DNA of 7,635 nucleotides from Treponema sp. (GTDB lineage Bacteria; Spirochaetota; Spirochaetia; Treponematales; Breznakiellaceae). Numbering within the stretch: position 1 is the stretch's first letter; each line of letters starts with the position of its first letter. The DNA is taken from NCBI GenBank assembly GCA_031258265.1, contig JAIRNB010000169.1, forward strand, positions 1 through 7,635, written 5' to 3'. The position numbers and the translations under genes were made by a program. Below the pieces are notes generated by a model. The model saw nothing but the letters and a program-made list of their open reading frames with translations, was not told the DNA's origin and ran no database searches. Below are positions 1-6,141 of the stretch, piece after piece.

Positions 1-20
1 CCTTTAATTTAACACTCCTA

Positions 21-43
21 GGTTAAGGCTAATCACTTAGACC
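21..43 (-). promoter_or_regulatory. Candidate ROK operator downstream of the leftward promoter
   Basis: Read on the minus strand, this site is GGTCTAAGT, a 7-base spacer (GATTAGC), then CTTAACC. The two halves form an imperfect inverted repeat (GGTCTAAG against GGTTAAG). The same halves, with a 3-base spacer, occur directly in front of the ROK gene at 1460-1477. The site starts three bases after the -10 element at 47-52, so it covers the likely transcription start, a classic place for a repressor to act. That the ROK protein encoded here binds it is inference. The different half-site spacing (7 against 3 bases) is the main weakness. Confidence 0.5.
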
Positions 44-46
44 ATA

Positions 47-75
47 TAAATATCACAGGCATTGCGGACTGTCAA
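47..75 (-). promoter_or_regulatory. Sigma-70-type promoter pointing out of the left edge
   Basis: The minus strand carries a perfect -35 TTGACA (75-70), a 17-base spacer and the -10 TATTTA (52-47). The -10 is preceded by TGA, which makes an extended -10 (TGnTA). The sequence upstream of the -35 is rich in A/T tracts (about 76-115). The -10 matches the consensus at only three of six positions, offset by the perfect -35 and the extended -10. The transcript would leave the window. AGGAG at 19-15 and AAAGG at 5-1 are possible ribosome binding sites, but no ATG follows within the window, so the gene it serves lies beyond the edge. Confidence 0.6.
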
Positions 76-209
76 GAAAATTTACGTGAATTCCCCCAAA
101 AAATTGAAAAACCCCGGCATGGTCCGCGGCGTAAAGCCTGTCCCTAAAGCCGTATTTTCAGCGGAACTTACGGGAGCTTCCCCCAAAATCCGAATAGCTG
201 GAAAAGCCC

Positions 210-1433
210 CTAGATGGGCAGAGTCCGGCGGGCCCAAAGGGTGTTCATCAGCACCCGGGAGGCCCCCCTGGCGGTGCTGTATTCATCCCTGGTCCCCGCC
301 TGAAGGACGAGGCTGCGGCCGGTTTTGGCGGCCAGGTGTTCTTCCATGGAGGCCTTTATCCGGTCCAGGAAGGCGGGGCCGTTCCTCATAAGGCCGCCGC
401 AGAGAAGGACCCGGTCAGGATCCAAAATGTTGACCGCCATGGATATTCCTATACCAATATTCTCCGCCGCGGAATTGACGATCTTGAGGGCCAGGCTGTC
501 ACCGGCTTCAGCGGCCTCAAAGACCATTTTGGCGTCGATGCCGGCGGCGTCTCCGCCGCAGAGTTCGGCGATTTTGGAACGGGCATGATGGGCTATGATA
601 GTCTGGGCCTGGCGGGCTATAGCCTCACCGGAGGCGACCGCTTCCAGGCAGCCGGTATTGCCGCATTTGCAAAGGGGCCCATCCCGGTCTACCACGCAAT
701 GTCCGAGTTCCCCGGAAATGCCTCCGGTTCCTTCGTAAAGGTTTTCGCCGGTGATGATGGCGGCGCCAATACCGTAACCCAGATTCACGCACAGGGTGGT
801 ATGGATCTCATCGGTCCAGAGCGCCGAACTCTCGTTTACCGCCAGGGCCTGGGTTGAGTTCTTCACCAGTACCGGGCAGGGGATTCCCTCCTGGAGCCAG
901 TCCTGGAGGGGCGTCCCCTTCCATCCGAAATCGGGGGCCATAATAACTTTTCCTGTCCCCCCTTCAATGAGCCCAGGCATGGCAAAACCGGCGCCCAGGA
1001 CCTGATTCAATTCGATCTTCAGCTTTTTGATAAATCGAAGCATGAGTTTTTTTACATGGGAGATAAATTCCTTTTCGGGAAAGGGATCCCCCGTAGGTTC
1101 CTTCATGGAGGCGATTTCGCCCCCGGCAAGGTTGTTTACTACGACGCGAAGGGTACTCCGTCCTATGTCCACGCCGGCGTAGAAAAACTGATCCGTATTT
1201 ATGGCCAGAATCTCCGGCTGTTTTCCTACCCCAAATTCCCCCTTGCCCACTGAACGGATCACTTTTTTTTCAAAAAAATCGTCGACGATGGCCATGACGG
1301 TGGGAATGGAAATATCCACCCGCCTGGCGATAGCCGCCCGGTTGATGGGGCCTTCTCTAACAAGACAGCGGAATACGTTGTACTTGTTGGTCTGGGCGAT
1401 CTGAGCCTGATACAACTTTTTGTCATAAGCCAT
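210..1433 (-). CDS. ROK-family transcriptional repressor (NagC/Mlc/XylR type)
   Basis: This 407-residue protein has the usual length for ROK repressors. An N-terminal winged helix-turn-helix lies at about residues 17-62 (EGPINRAAIARRVDISIPTV). The actin-like ROK sugar-binding fold follows: phosphate-1-like DIGRS at 89-93, the ROK glycine-rich signature at about 216-245 and GELGH at 241-245. The zinc site CxCGxxGCxE at 255-264, with His245, corresponds to the His/Cys/Cys/Cys site known in Mlc. Where ROK kinases have the catalytic NDA, this protein has NST (192-194), so the catalytic Asp is replaced by Ser. A regulator rather than a kinase is therefore expected. The ligand is unknown, but the adjacent sugar ABC/GH127 genes suggest a sugar or sugar phosphate. 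No Shine-Dalgarno precedes the ATG at 1433, and an in-frame TAA lies 12 bases upstream, so this is the first possible ATG. The gene appears to have its own promoter, overlapped by a likely autoregulatory operator. Confidence 0.93.
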   Translation of the reverse strand: MAYDKKLYQAQIAQTNKYNVFRCLVREGPINRAAIARRVDISIPTVMAIVDDFFEKKVIRSVGKGEFGVGKQPEILAINTDQFFYAGVDIGRSTLRVVVNNLAGGEIASMKEPTGDPFPEKEFISHVKKLMLRFIKKLKIELNQVLGAGFAMPGLIEGGTGKVIMAPDFGWKGTPLQDWLQEGIPCPVLVKNSTQALAVNESSALWTDEIHTTLCVNLGYGIGAAIITGENLYEGTGGISGELGHCVVDRDGPLCKCGNTGCLEAVASGEAIARQAQTIIAHHARSKIAELCGGDAAGIDAKMVFEAAEAGDSLALKIVNSAAENIGIGISMAVNILDPDRVLLCGGLMRNGPAFLDRIKASMEEHLAAKTGRSLVLQAGTRDEYSTARGASRVLMNTLWARRTLPI

Positions 1434-1439
1434 GGGATA

Positions 1440-1469
1440 AGATTAACCATATCGCGGGAGTTAAGTCAA
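1440..1469 (-). promoter_or_regulatory. Candidate promoter of the ROK gene, likely leaderless transcript
   Basis: The minus strand has -35 TTGACT (1469-1464), an 18-base spacer and -10 TAATCT (1445-1440), which keeps the most conserved bases T1, A2 and T6. The ROK ATG follows after only six bases (TATCCC). Transcription would start at or next to the A of the ATG, which fits the absence of any Shine-Dalgarno. The -35 lies inside the candidate operator at 1460-1477. An alternative -10 is TATAAG at about 1501-1496, but it has no convincing -35. Confidence 0.45.
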
Positions 1470-1477
1470 CTTAGACC
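1460..1477 (-). promoter_or_regulatory. Candidate ROK autoregulatory operator
   Basis: On the minus strand this reads GGTCTAAGT, TGA, CTTAAC. Its core, TAAGT-TG-ACTTA, is an inverted repeat with 5-base arms and a 2-base centre (1462-1473). It overlaps the -35 of the ROK promoter, so bound repressor would block RNA polymerase. A directly repeated CTAAGTT (1488-1482 and 1474-1468) and a further TAAGT (1500-1496) lie upstream at 13- to 14-base intervals. A partial match, GGTCTAA, occurs at 1531-1525. The same half-sites recur at 21-43. Assignment to the ROK protein is by position and recurrence only. Confidence 0.55.
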
Positions 1478-1586
1478 TTCTAACTTAGGAAGCTTACTTA
1501 TACTGATGGCAAAATACGCCCCTTTTAGACCGGCGTCTTCTTCCGCACCCGGAATCCAGAGTCACAGTTATAGTAATGATTGCGTA

Positions 1587-3083
1587 TCAGCTCAGCCTTG
1601 CCAGGGCCCGGTCCACCCGTTCCAGGGATCTTTCCGTTCCCAGAAGCCGGAGGCTTCCAAAGAGGGGCGGGCTTACCCTGGCGCCGGTGATCGCCACCCG
1701 CAGGGGCATCATCAGGTCTCCCAGCTTAACCGCGTTTTTTTCGGCGTAGTCTTTGATCAGGGTCTCCGCCGTTTCGTCATCCGCCGCCTCCGCCAGGGGC
1801 TTTACCAGTTCCCGGCCCCCCCGCAGCAAAGTAACGGCGGCGGCCAAGTCCCCCTTCTTGGGGATAAACTCTTCCGCCGGGGGAACTTCCGGCTCCGTGA
1901 AGAGATAGCCCAGTTTTGCCGCCGCTTCGTTCAGGTACACCAGCCGTTCCCGGATCAGGGGCATGGCCCGGATAAACAGGTTCCGCTGTTCCTCGTTGGG
2001 TTCCTGGCCGGGCCCGCCGAAAAGACCGGCCTTTACGGCGTAGGGCAGGCAGAGTTCCGCCAGTTCCCCATCGCCTTTCATGCGGATATAGACGCCGTTG
2101 TACCATTCCAGTTTTTTGTAATCAAAGATCGCCGGGGCCTTGTTCAGTTTCTCCGGGCTGAACCGTTCTTCCAGTTCCGCCAGGGTGTATATGTCCTTTC
2201 CTTCTTCGTAGGAGGCCCCCAGCAGGGCCACATAGTTGATCAGCGCCCCGCTCAGGTAGCCCTGGCTGCGGAATTCGTCAATGCTGGTGGTGCCGTGGCG
2301 TTTGGAAAGTTTTTTTCCGTCGGTCCCCATGATCAAGGGAAGGTGGCAGAACTCCGGGGGTTCCCAGCCGAAGGCCCCGTACATGATCACATGCAGGGGG
2401 GTGGAGGAAAGCCACTCCTGGGCCCGGAGTACGTGGGTAATACCCATAAGGTGATCGTCCACCACATTGGCCAGGTGGTAGGTGGGGAAACCATCGGATT
2501 TTATAAGCACCGGATCGGGGTTTATATCGTCGTTTTTCCATTCGACATCCCCCAGAATCCGGTCATGGAACCTGGTATATTCCCCCAGGGGAATCTTCAG
2601 CCTGATGGTCCAGGATTCCACCCCCGCTCCGGCCCGGCGCCGGGCTTCTCCGGCATCAATATCCCGGCAGCGGCGATCGTAGCCGCTTTGGCTGCTATGG
2701 GCCGCTTCCCGATCCTCCCTCAGCCGTTCCAGCCGTTCAGGGGAACAGAAACAGTAGTAGGCCAGCCCCTGGGCCTCCAGTTCCAAGGCGTACTTTTTGT
2801 ACAATTCGAGCCGCTCGGACTGGATGTAGGGTCCCGCGGGGCCGCCGGTATCGGGCCCCTCGTCCCAGTGGATTCTCAGCCAGTCAAAGGTATCGTAGAT
2901 GTTTTGCACATAACGCCGGTCGAAACGGCTGCGGTCCGTATCCTCCAGCCGCAGGATAAACGCGCCCTCCCCGGATCGCCGGCGCTGTGAACGGACCAGG
3001 AGATAATTAAACAGGGCGGTTCTAATGCCCCCAATATGCTGGAGCCCCGTGGGAGAAGGGGCGTAACGATCTCGAATCTGCAT
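1587..3083 (-). CDS. gltX: Glutamyl-tRNA synthetase (GluRS)
   Basis: This class I aminoacyl-tRNA synthetase charges tRNA-Glu with glutamate in the cytoplasm. At 498 residues it is full length for a bacterial GluRS (about 470-500). Visible hallmarks are the HIGH-type signature PSPTGLQHIGG (10-19), LRLEDTDRSR (44-53), WDEGPD (73-78), a Cys pair CFC at 111-113 with Cys139 (zinc-binding region), GFPTYHLANVVDDHLMGITHVLRAQEW (198-224) and the KMSKS loop KLSKRHG (258-264). The C-terminal helical anticodon-binding domain ends with a VSPPLF motif of the GluRS/GlnRS type. Residues 31-40 hold a short Arg-rich insertion before the ILRLEDTD strand. The start at 3083 is fixed by the conserved N-terminus. 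No Shine-Dalgarno is present, but a near-consensus promoter ends five bases upstream. Whether it also charges tRNA-Gln (non-discriminating type) cannot be decided here. Its neighbours, a sugar operon and a ROK gene, appear unrelated in function. Confidence 0.98.
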   Translation of the reverse strand: MQIRDRYAPSPTGLQHIGGIRTALFNYLLVRSQRRRSGEGAFILRLEDTDRSRFDRRYVQNIYDTFDWLRIHWDEGPDTGGPAGPYIQSERLELYKKYALELEAQGLAYYCFCSPERLERLREDREAAHSSQSGYDRRCRDIDAGEARRRAGAGVESWTIRLKIPLGEYTRFHDRILGDVEWKNDDINPDPVLIKSDGFPTYHLANVVDDHLMGITHVLRAQEWLSSTPLHVIMYGAFGWEPPEFCHLPLIMGTDGKKLSKRHGTTSIDEFRSQGYLSGALINYVALLGASYEEGKDIYTLAELEERFSPEKLNKAPAIFDYKKLEWYNGVYIRMKGDGELAELCLPYAVKAGLFGGPGQEPNEEQRNLFIRAMPLIRERLVYLNEAAAKLGYLFTEPEVPPAEEFIPKKGDLAAAVTLLRGGRELVKPLAEAADDETAETLIKDYAEKNAVKLGDLMMPLRVAITGARVSPPLFGSLRLLGTERSLERVDRALARLS

Positions 3084-3088
3084 AGTTG

Positions 3089-3117
3089 ACTATACCCGGC
3101 CGGGGGGCGGCTTTCAA
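3089..3117 (-). promoter_or_regulatory. Promoter of gltX, abutting the start codon
   Basis: The minus strand has -35 TTGAAA (3117-3112), exactly 17 bases of very GC-rich spacer, and -10 TATAGT (3094-3089). Five bases (CAACT) then separate the -10 from the gltX ATG at 3083. With normal start-site spacing, the RNA would begin at or within a base or two of the ATG, giving a leaderless mRNA. This agrees with the lack of a Shine-Dalgarno. It also shows that gltX need not depend on transcription from the sugar operon upstream. Confidence 0.7.
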
Positions 3118-3143
3118 TGGTATTTTCGGATCATCAGGGCGTA

Positions 3144-3168
3144 TCCCCGCCGCCACAGGCGGCGGGGA
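3144..3168 (-). terminator. Strong GC hairpin after the sugar operon, no T tract
   Basis: This is a perfect inverted repeat with an 11-base stem (3144-3154 against 3158-3168, GC-rich) and a 3-base loop. It lies 70 bases past the GH127 stop codon and 27 bases before the gltX -35 element. On neither strand is it followed by a run of T, so it is not a canonical intrinsic terminator. It may protect the 3' end of the operon mRNA from exonucleases, help a Rho-type stop, or be a copy of a dispersed palindrome. No second copy is seen in this window. Confidence 0.5.
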
Positions 3169-3237
3169 CCGGGCTATCGCTGCACTTCCTCGCGCGAAGA
3201 AAGCAACCATAGGACAAATGCATAAAATCGCGGGTCC

Positions 3238-5208
3238 TTACTTATTGAGCCATACCGTCATTTCCCCGCTGCCCCGGTTAGCCCAGGCGTAGTAGGGGAT
3301 AAACTTAAGCTCCCGTTCTTCGTATTGATCTTCCGTCCGGTTCCGGTAGAGGGCGTCATCCTGCCAGTCTTTTTCTTTTTTTCCGGTAAAGGAGATCGTG
3401 TATACACCTTCCAGGAGGTCCTTCTCGTAATTCAGCTTGAAATCTCCGGGGATTCCCGCGTGGAGGCGGAAAAGTTCTTTTCCGTTGTCCTTTTCTTCAA
3501 GACAGTACACCAGGGGGCCCCGGGTAAGGGCCAGCTTGGCCCGGTTGTCCCGTACATGGGGGTTGGTCTCTATAAGATTTACCGGCATGTCCAGGGAAAG
3601 ATCCAGGCTGTCCCCATCCTGCCATTCACGGTTGAGCAGGGCATAACCGTCCCGCAGGGTATAGGCGGCGTCTTTTCCGTTAAGCTTTAATATAAAAGAT
3701 CCGCACCAGGAGGGAATCCGCAGGCCGTAGCTAAAGGCGGCCTTTCCCTTTAGTCCAAGGCTGATGTGAATCTGCCCTTCCCAGGGATACTTAGTCTCAA
3801 CCTTTATTTTTATATCTTCGCCGGCCAGGGAAAGCCGCGCCTCGCTTCCCAGATAAAGGTGGGTGTAAAGTGTGCCGGGCCCCGACGAGTGGACGTAGGA
3901 CCCCAGAGAAGCAATGATACGGGCCAGGTTGGGAGGACAGCAGGCGCAGCCGAACCACTTTTGCCGCTCGATCTTAACATGCCTCATCCTCCGGTCTTTC
4001 AGGCTTGCCTGGGGCAGGGCTTCCAGGGGATTCACGTAAAAGAAAGATTCCCCGTCTAAGGCCATGCCGCTAATGATACTGTTGAAAAGTGTCCGTTCCA
4101 GCACGTCGGCGTACTCGGCCCTGGGTTCTATAGACGCCATGCGGCGGGCAAAGAAGGCCAGCCCGATGGCGGCGCAGGTTTCCGCATACACCGTATCGTT
4201 GGGGAGATCGTAATCGTAGGAAAAGGCCTCCCCATAGGCGGATTGGCCGATAGCCCCGGTAATGTACATCTGCTTTTTAGTGATATTGGCGTAGAGGGTC
4301 TTACAGGCGGACAAGAGTTCCTGGTCCCCCGTGAGACGGGCCACGTCAGCCATGCCGGAGTAGAGGTACACCGCCCGGACCGCGTGCCCTTCCGCCTCTT
4401 TTTGTTCCCTCACCGGTTTCCCCGCCTGGTAGTATTGGTACTTTAAATAACTATCCTTCCAGTAGAAGGTATTCCCGTTCTTCCCGGTCTCTTCCTCAAA
4501 GTAGAGGGGGCTCCGGCCCCGCTGATCGATAAAATATTTAGCAAGCCTGAGATGTTTTTCATCGCCGGTAACGGCGTAAAGCCGGACCAGGGCCATCTCC
4601 GCTATCTCATGGCCGGGGTAGCCGTGGAGCTTTCCCTCCTCCGGCCCGATGTGGGTATCCACACAGTCCACATAACGGATCATGGCGTCCAGGAGTTCCC
4701 GTTTTCCCCTGGCCTCATAATAGGCCACCGCCGCTTCGATGAAATGCCCCATACAGTAAAGCTCGTGGTTATCCTTGAGGTTGGTAAAACGTTTTTCCAG
4801 ACCATTGATAATGTAGTAGGTATTCAGATAACCGTCATCCTGCTGGGCGTGGCAGATGATACTAATGGTCTCGTCCAGAGTTTTTTCCAGGTCCGCGTCA
4901 GGATGCCATACCAGGGAGTAGGCCGCCGCCTCAATCCACTTGGCAAGATCGCTGTCCTGGAAAACCATCCCGCCAAAACCAATGTCCCTGGGGACCCCGT
5001 AATCCAGTTCCGGGCGGGTCAGCTCCGCGGCAAGCTTGAAATTCCTGATGCAGTAACTTGGCTCCGCGCCGGGAACCTTATCGTTCAGGGCCTTCCACTG
5101 GTAGGGAATCACCTTGGTCCGTACCCGTTCCATAAAGGCGCCCCAGAACTGATCGTTAATGGCAATGTCCTTGGGCTTGATAAACTCTGAATAACTCGCG
5201 CCGTTCAT
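3238..5208 (-). CDS. Cytoplasmic GH127 glycosidase, beta-L-arabinofuranosidase type
   Basis: GH127 enzymes such as HypBA1 of Bifidobacterium longum remove beta-L-arabinofuranose from plant glycans by a cysteine-nucleophile, zinc-assisted retaining mechanism. This protein is 656 residues, close to HypBA1. Counting from the ATG at 5208, all HypBA1-type key residues are present: acid/base Glu327 in GE-AFSYDYDLPND, the zinc ligands Glu343 and Cys345 in YAETCAA, and the pair Cys423/Cys424 in CACCPPN, of which Cys423 would be the nucleophile. An alpha/alpha barrel region is followed by C-terminal beta domains (IPSW, LTRGPLVYCLE near the end). No signal peptide is visible, so it should act on imported oligosaccharide, matching the ABC permeases just upstream. 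The strong Shine-Dalgarno AAGGAAGG (5221-5214) lies five bases before ATG 5208. A GTG at 5214 in the same frame overlaps that Shine-Dalgarno and is rejected as start. Other GH127 specificities, such as aceric-acid sugars, cannot be excluded. Confidence 0.9.
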   Translation of the reverse strand: MNGASYSEFIKPKDIAINDQFWGAFMERVRTKVIPYQWKALNDKVPGAEPSYCIRNFKLAAELTRPELDYGVPRDIGFGGMVFQDSDLAKWIEAAAYSLVWHPDADLEKTLDETISIICHAQQDDGYLNTYYIINGLEKRFTNLKDNHELYCMGHFIEAAVAYYEARGKRELLDAMIRYVDCVDTHIGPEEGKLHGYPGHEIAEMALVRLYAVTGDEKHLRLAKYFIDQRGRSPLYFEEETGKNGNTFYWKDSYLKYQYYQAGKPVREQKEAEGHAVRAVYLYSGMADVARLTGDQELLSACKTLYANITKKQMYITGAIGQSAYGEAFSYDYDLPNDTVYAETCAAIGLAFFARRMASIEPRAEYADVLERTLFNSIISGMALDGESFFYVNPLEALPQASLKDRRMRHVKIERQKWFGCACCPPNLARIIASLGSYVHSSGPGTLYTHLYLGSEARLSLAGEDIKIKVETKYPWEGQIHISLGLKGKAAFSYGLRIPSWCGSFILKLNGKDAAYTLRDGYALLNREWQDGDSLDLSLDMPVNLIETNPHVRDNRAKLALTRGPLVYCLEEKDNGKELFRLHAGIPGDFKLNYEKDLLEGVYTISFTGKKEKDWQDDALYRNRTEDQYEERELKFIPYYAWANRGSGEMTVWLNK

Positions 5209-5213
5209 ATACA

Positions 5214-5221
5214 CCTTCCTT
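5214..5221 (-). promoter_or_regulatory. Ribosome binding site that sets the GH127 start
   Basis: AAGGAAGG on the minus strand is followed by TGTAT and then the ATG at 5208, an ideal 5-base spacing. The in-frame GTG at 5214-5212 begins at the last G of this site and so has no ribosome binding site of its own. The ATG is therefore the true start. Confidence 0.85.
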
Positions 5222-5232
5222 CAGATTAGATT

Positions 5233-5247
5233 CCGGCCCCAGGCCGG
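5233..5247 (-). other. Intercistronic GC hairpin between permease and GH127 genes
   Basis: CCGGCC, a CCA loop and GGCCGG form a 6-base GC stem in the 87-base gap between the second permease and the GH127 gene, 12 bases before the GH127 Shine-Dalgarno. A longer inverted repeat lies just upstream in the transcript: GTTTCAA/TTGAAAC arms at 5280-5286 and 5250-5256, with 23 bases between. There is no T tract after the GC stem. These structures could stabilise or process the operon mRNA. No function is shown. Confidence 0.35.
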
Positions 5248-5295
5248 GGGTTTCAAAAACGGGAAAACAGCTTAAACCATTGAAACAGTGTTCCC

Positions 5296-6129
5296 CTAAT
5301 CTTTCAATCCGGTAAGGATGATCCCTTTGACAAAGGCGTTCTGCGCGGTAAGGAATACGATAAGAACCGGAATGATCGTAATGGTACAGGCGGCCATAAG
5401 GACCGGCCAGTTTGTGGCGTACATCCCCTGCATGTTGGCAAGGCCCAGGGGCAGGGTAAAGAGCCTTTCATCCACGATGTAGATAAGGGGGGTAAAATAA
5501 TCGTTCCAGCTTCCCATGAAGCAGAAGATCCCCAGGGTGGCCAGGGTTGGCCCCGCCATGGGCAGGAGTATTCTAAAAAAGATCATAAAGGGATTACAGC
5601 CGTCTATCCTGGCCGCGTCATCCAGGGACTGGGGGATAGTGACAAAGAACTGCCGCAGGAGGAAAGTTCCAAAGGCCGATACCATGGGGGGAATCATCAG
5701 GGGCCAAAGGGAACCTGTCAGACCCAACCGTGAAAGGTTGATGTAATTAGTGATCACCGTTACGTGGCCGGGGACCATCATGGTGGCAAGGTAGAGAAGG
5801 AATATCCGGTCCCGGAAGCGGAAGTGCAGCCGGGCAAAGACAAAGCCCGCCATGGCGGAGGTGAGGAGCTGAAAGAAGACTACCCAGGCCGCCACCCTGA
5901 CACTATTAAAAAAATAATTAGTAAAACTAAAGCGGTCGGAGATTTTAAGGTAATTGGTCCAGAGAATCTTATCCCCGAATAGCTGGGGAGGAAAGATAAA
6001 AGCCTCCGCCTCCGATTTAAGGGAGGTGGAAAGCATCCAGAGGAAGGGGACCAGCATGGAAAGGGCCCCCAGGCTAAGAAAAATATAGGCCGCCGCCTTT
6101 ATGACGTAATCGCTTGTTTTCCTGTGCAT
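5296..6129 (-). CDS. ABC sugar transporter permease, MalG-like (CUT1 family)
   Basis: This inner-membrane subunit of a carbohydrate importer has 277 residues, typical for MalG/LacG-type permeases. Six hydrophobic segments are seen at about residues 12-33, 76-98, 109-127, 141-162, 193-213 and 245-266. The cytoplasmic EAA loop that docks the ATPase is at 170-190 (DDAARIDGCNPF...LLP), with the conserved Gly177. Its gene follows the other permease after 12 bases. AAGGGG, overlapping that gene's stop codon, serves as Shine-Dalgarno eight bases before the ATG, so the two are likely translationally coupled. Substrate is not readable from the permease. The following GH127 gene suggests an arabinofuranosyl oligosaccharide. 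Confidence 0.95.
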   Translation of the reverse strand: MHRKTSDYVIKAAAYIFLSLGALSMLVPFLWMLSTSLKSEAEAFIFPPQLFGDKILWTNYLKISDRFSFTNYFFNSVRVAAWVVFFQLLTSAMAGFVFARLHFRFRDRIFLLYLATMMVPGHVTVITNYINLSRLGLTGSLWPLMIPPMVSAFGTFLLRQFFVTIPQSLDDAARIDGCNPFMIFFRILLPMAGPTLATLGIFCFMGSWNDYFTPLIYIVDERLFTLPLGLANMQGMYATNWPVLMAACTITIIPVLIVFLTAQNAFVKGIILTGLKD

Positions 6130-6141
6130 GACCGGTTCCCC

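Noticed and set aside
80..209. Possible terminator after the ROK gene
   Set aside because: Only 3- to 4-base stems and isolated T runs (about 100-109) are seen. No hairpin directly precedes a T tract, so no terminator is called.
1259..1450. Short frame starting at ATG 1450 on the minus strand
   Set aside because: It overlaps the ROK N-terminus in another frame, where the helix-turn-helix sequence clearly belongs to the ROK frame.
1490..1586. Possible terminator after gltX
   Set aside because: No convincing stem-loop with a T run is visible in the gap on the minus strand.
1506..2990. A 494-codon open frame on the plus strand
   Set aside because: It lies antisense over gltX, whose motifs are unmistakable. 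Its translation is rich in low-complexity Gly/Pro/Gln/Phe runs, as expected from the reverse of GC-rich codons, and shows no recognisable domain.
4552..5190. A 212-codon open frame on the plus strand
   Set aside because: It is a shadow antisense to the GH127 gene, with no ribosome binding site or recognisable motif.
5212..5214. GTG as the start of the GH127 protein
   Set aside because: It overlaps the Shine-Dalgarno AAGGAAGG, which is ideally spaced for the ATG two codons downstream at 5208.
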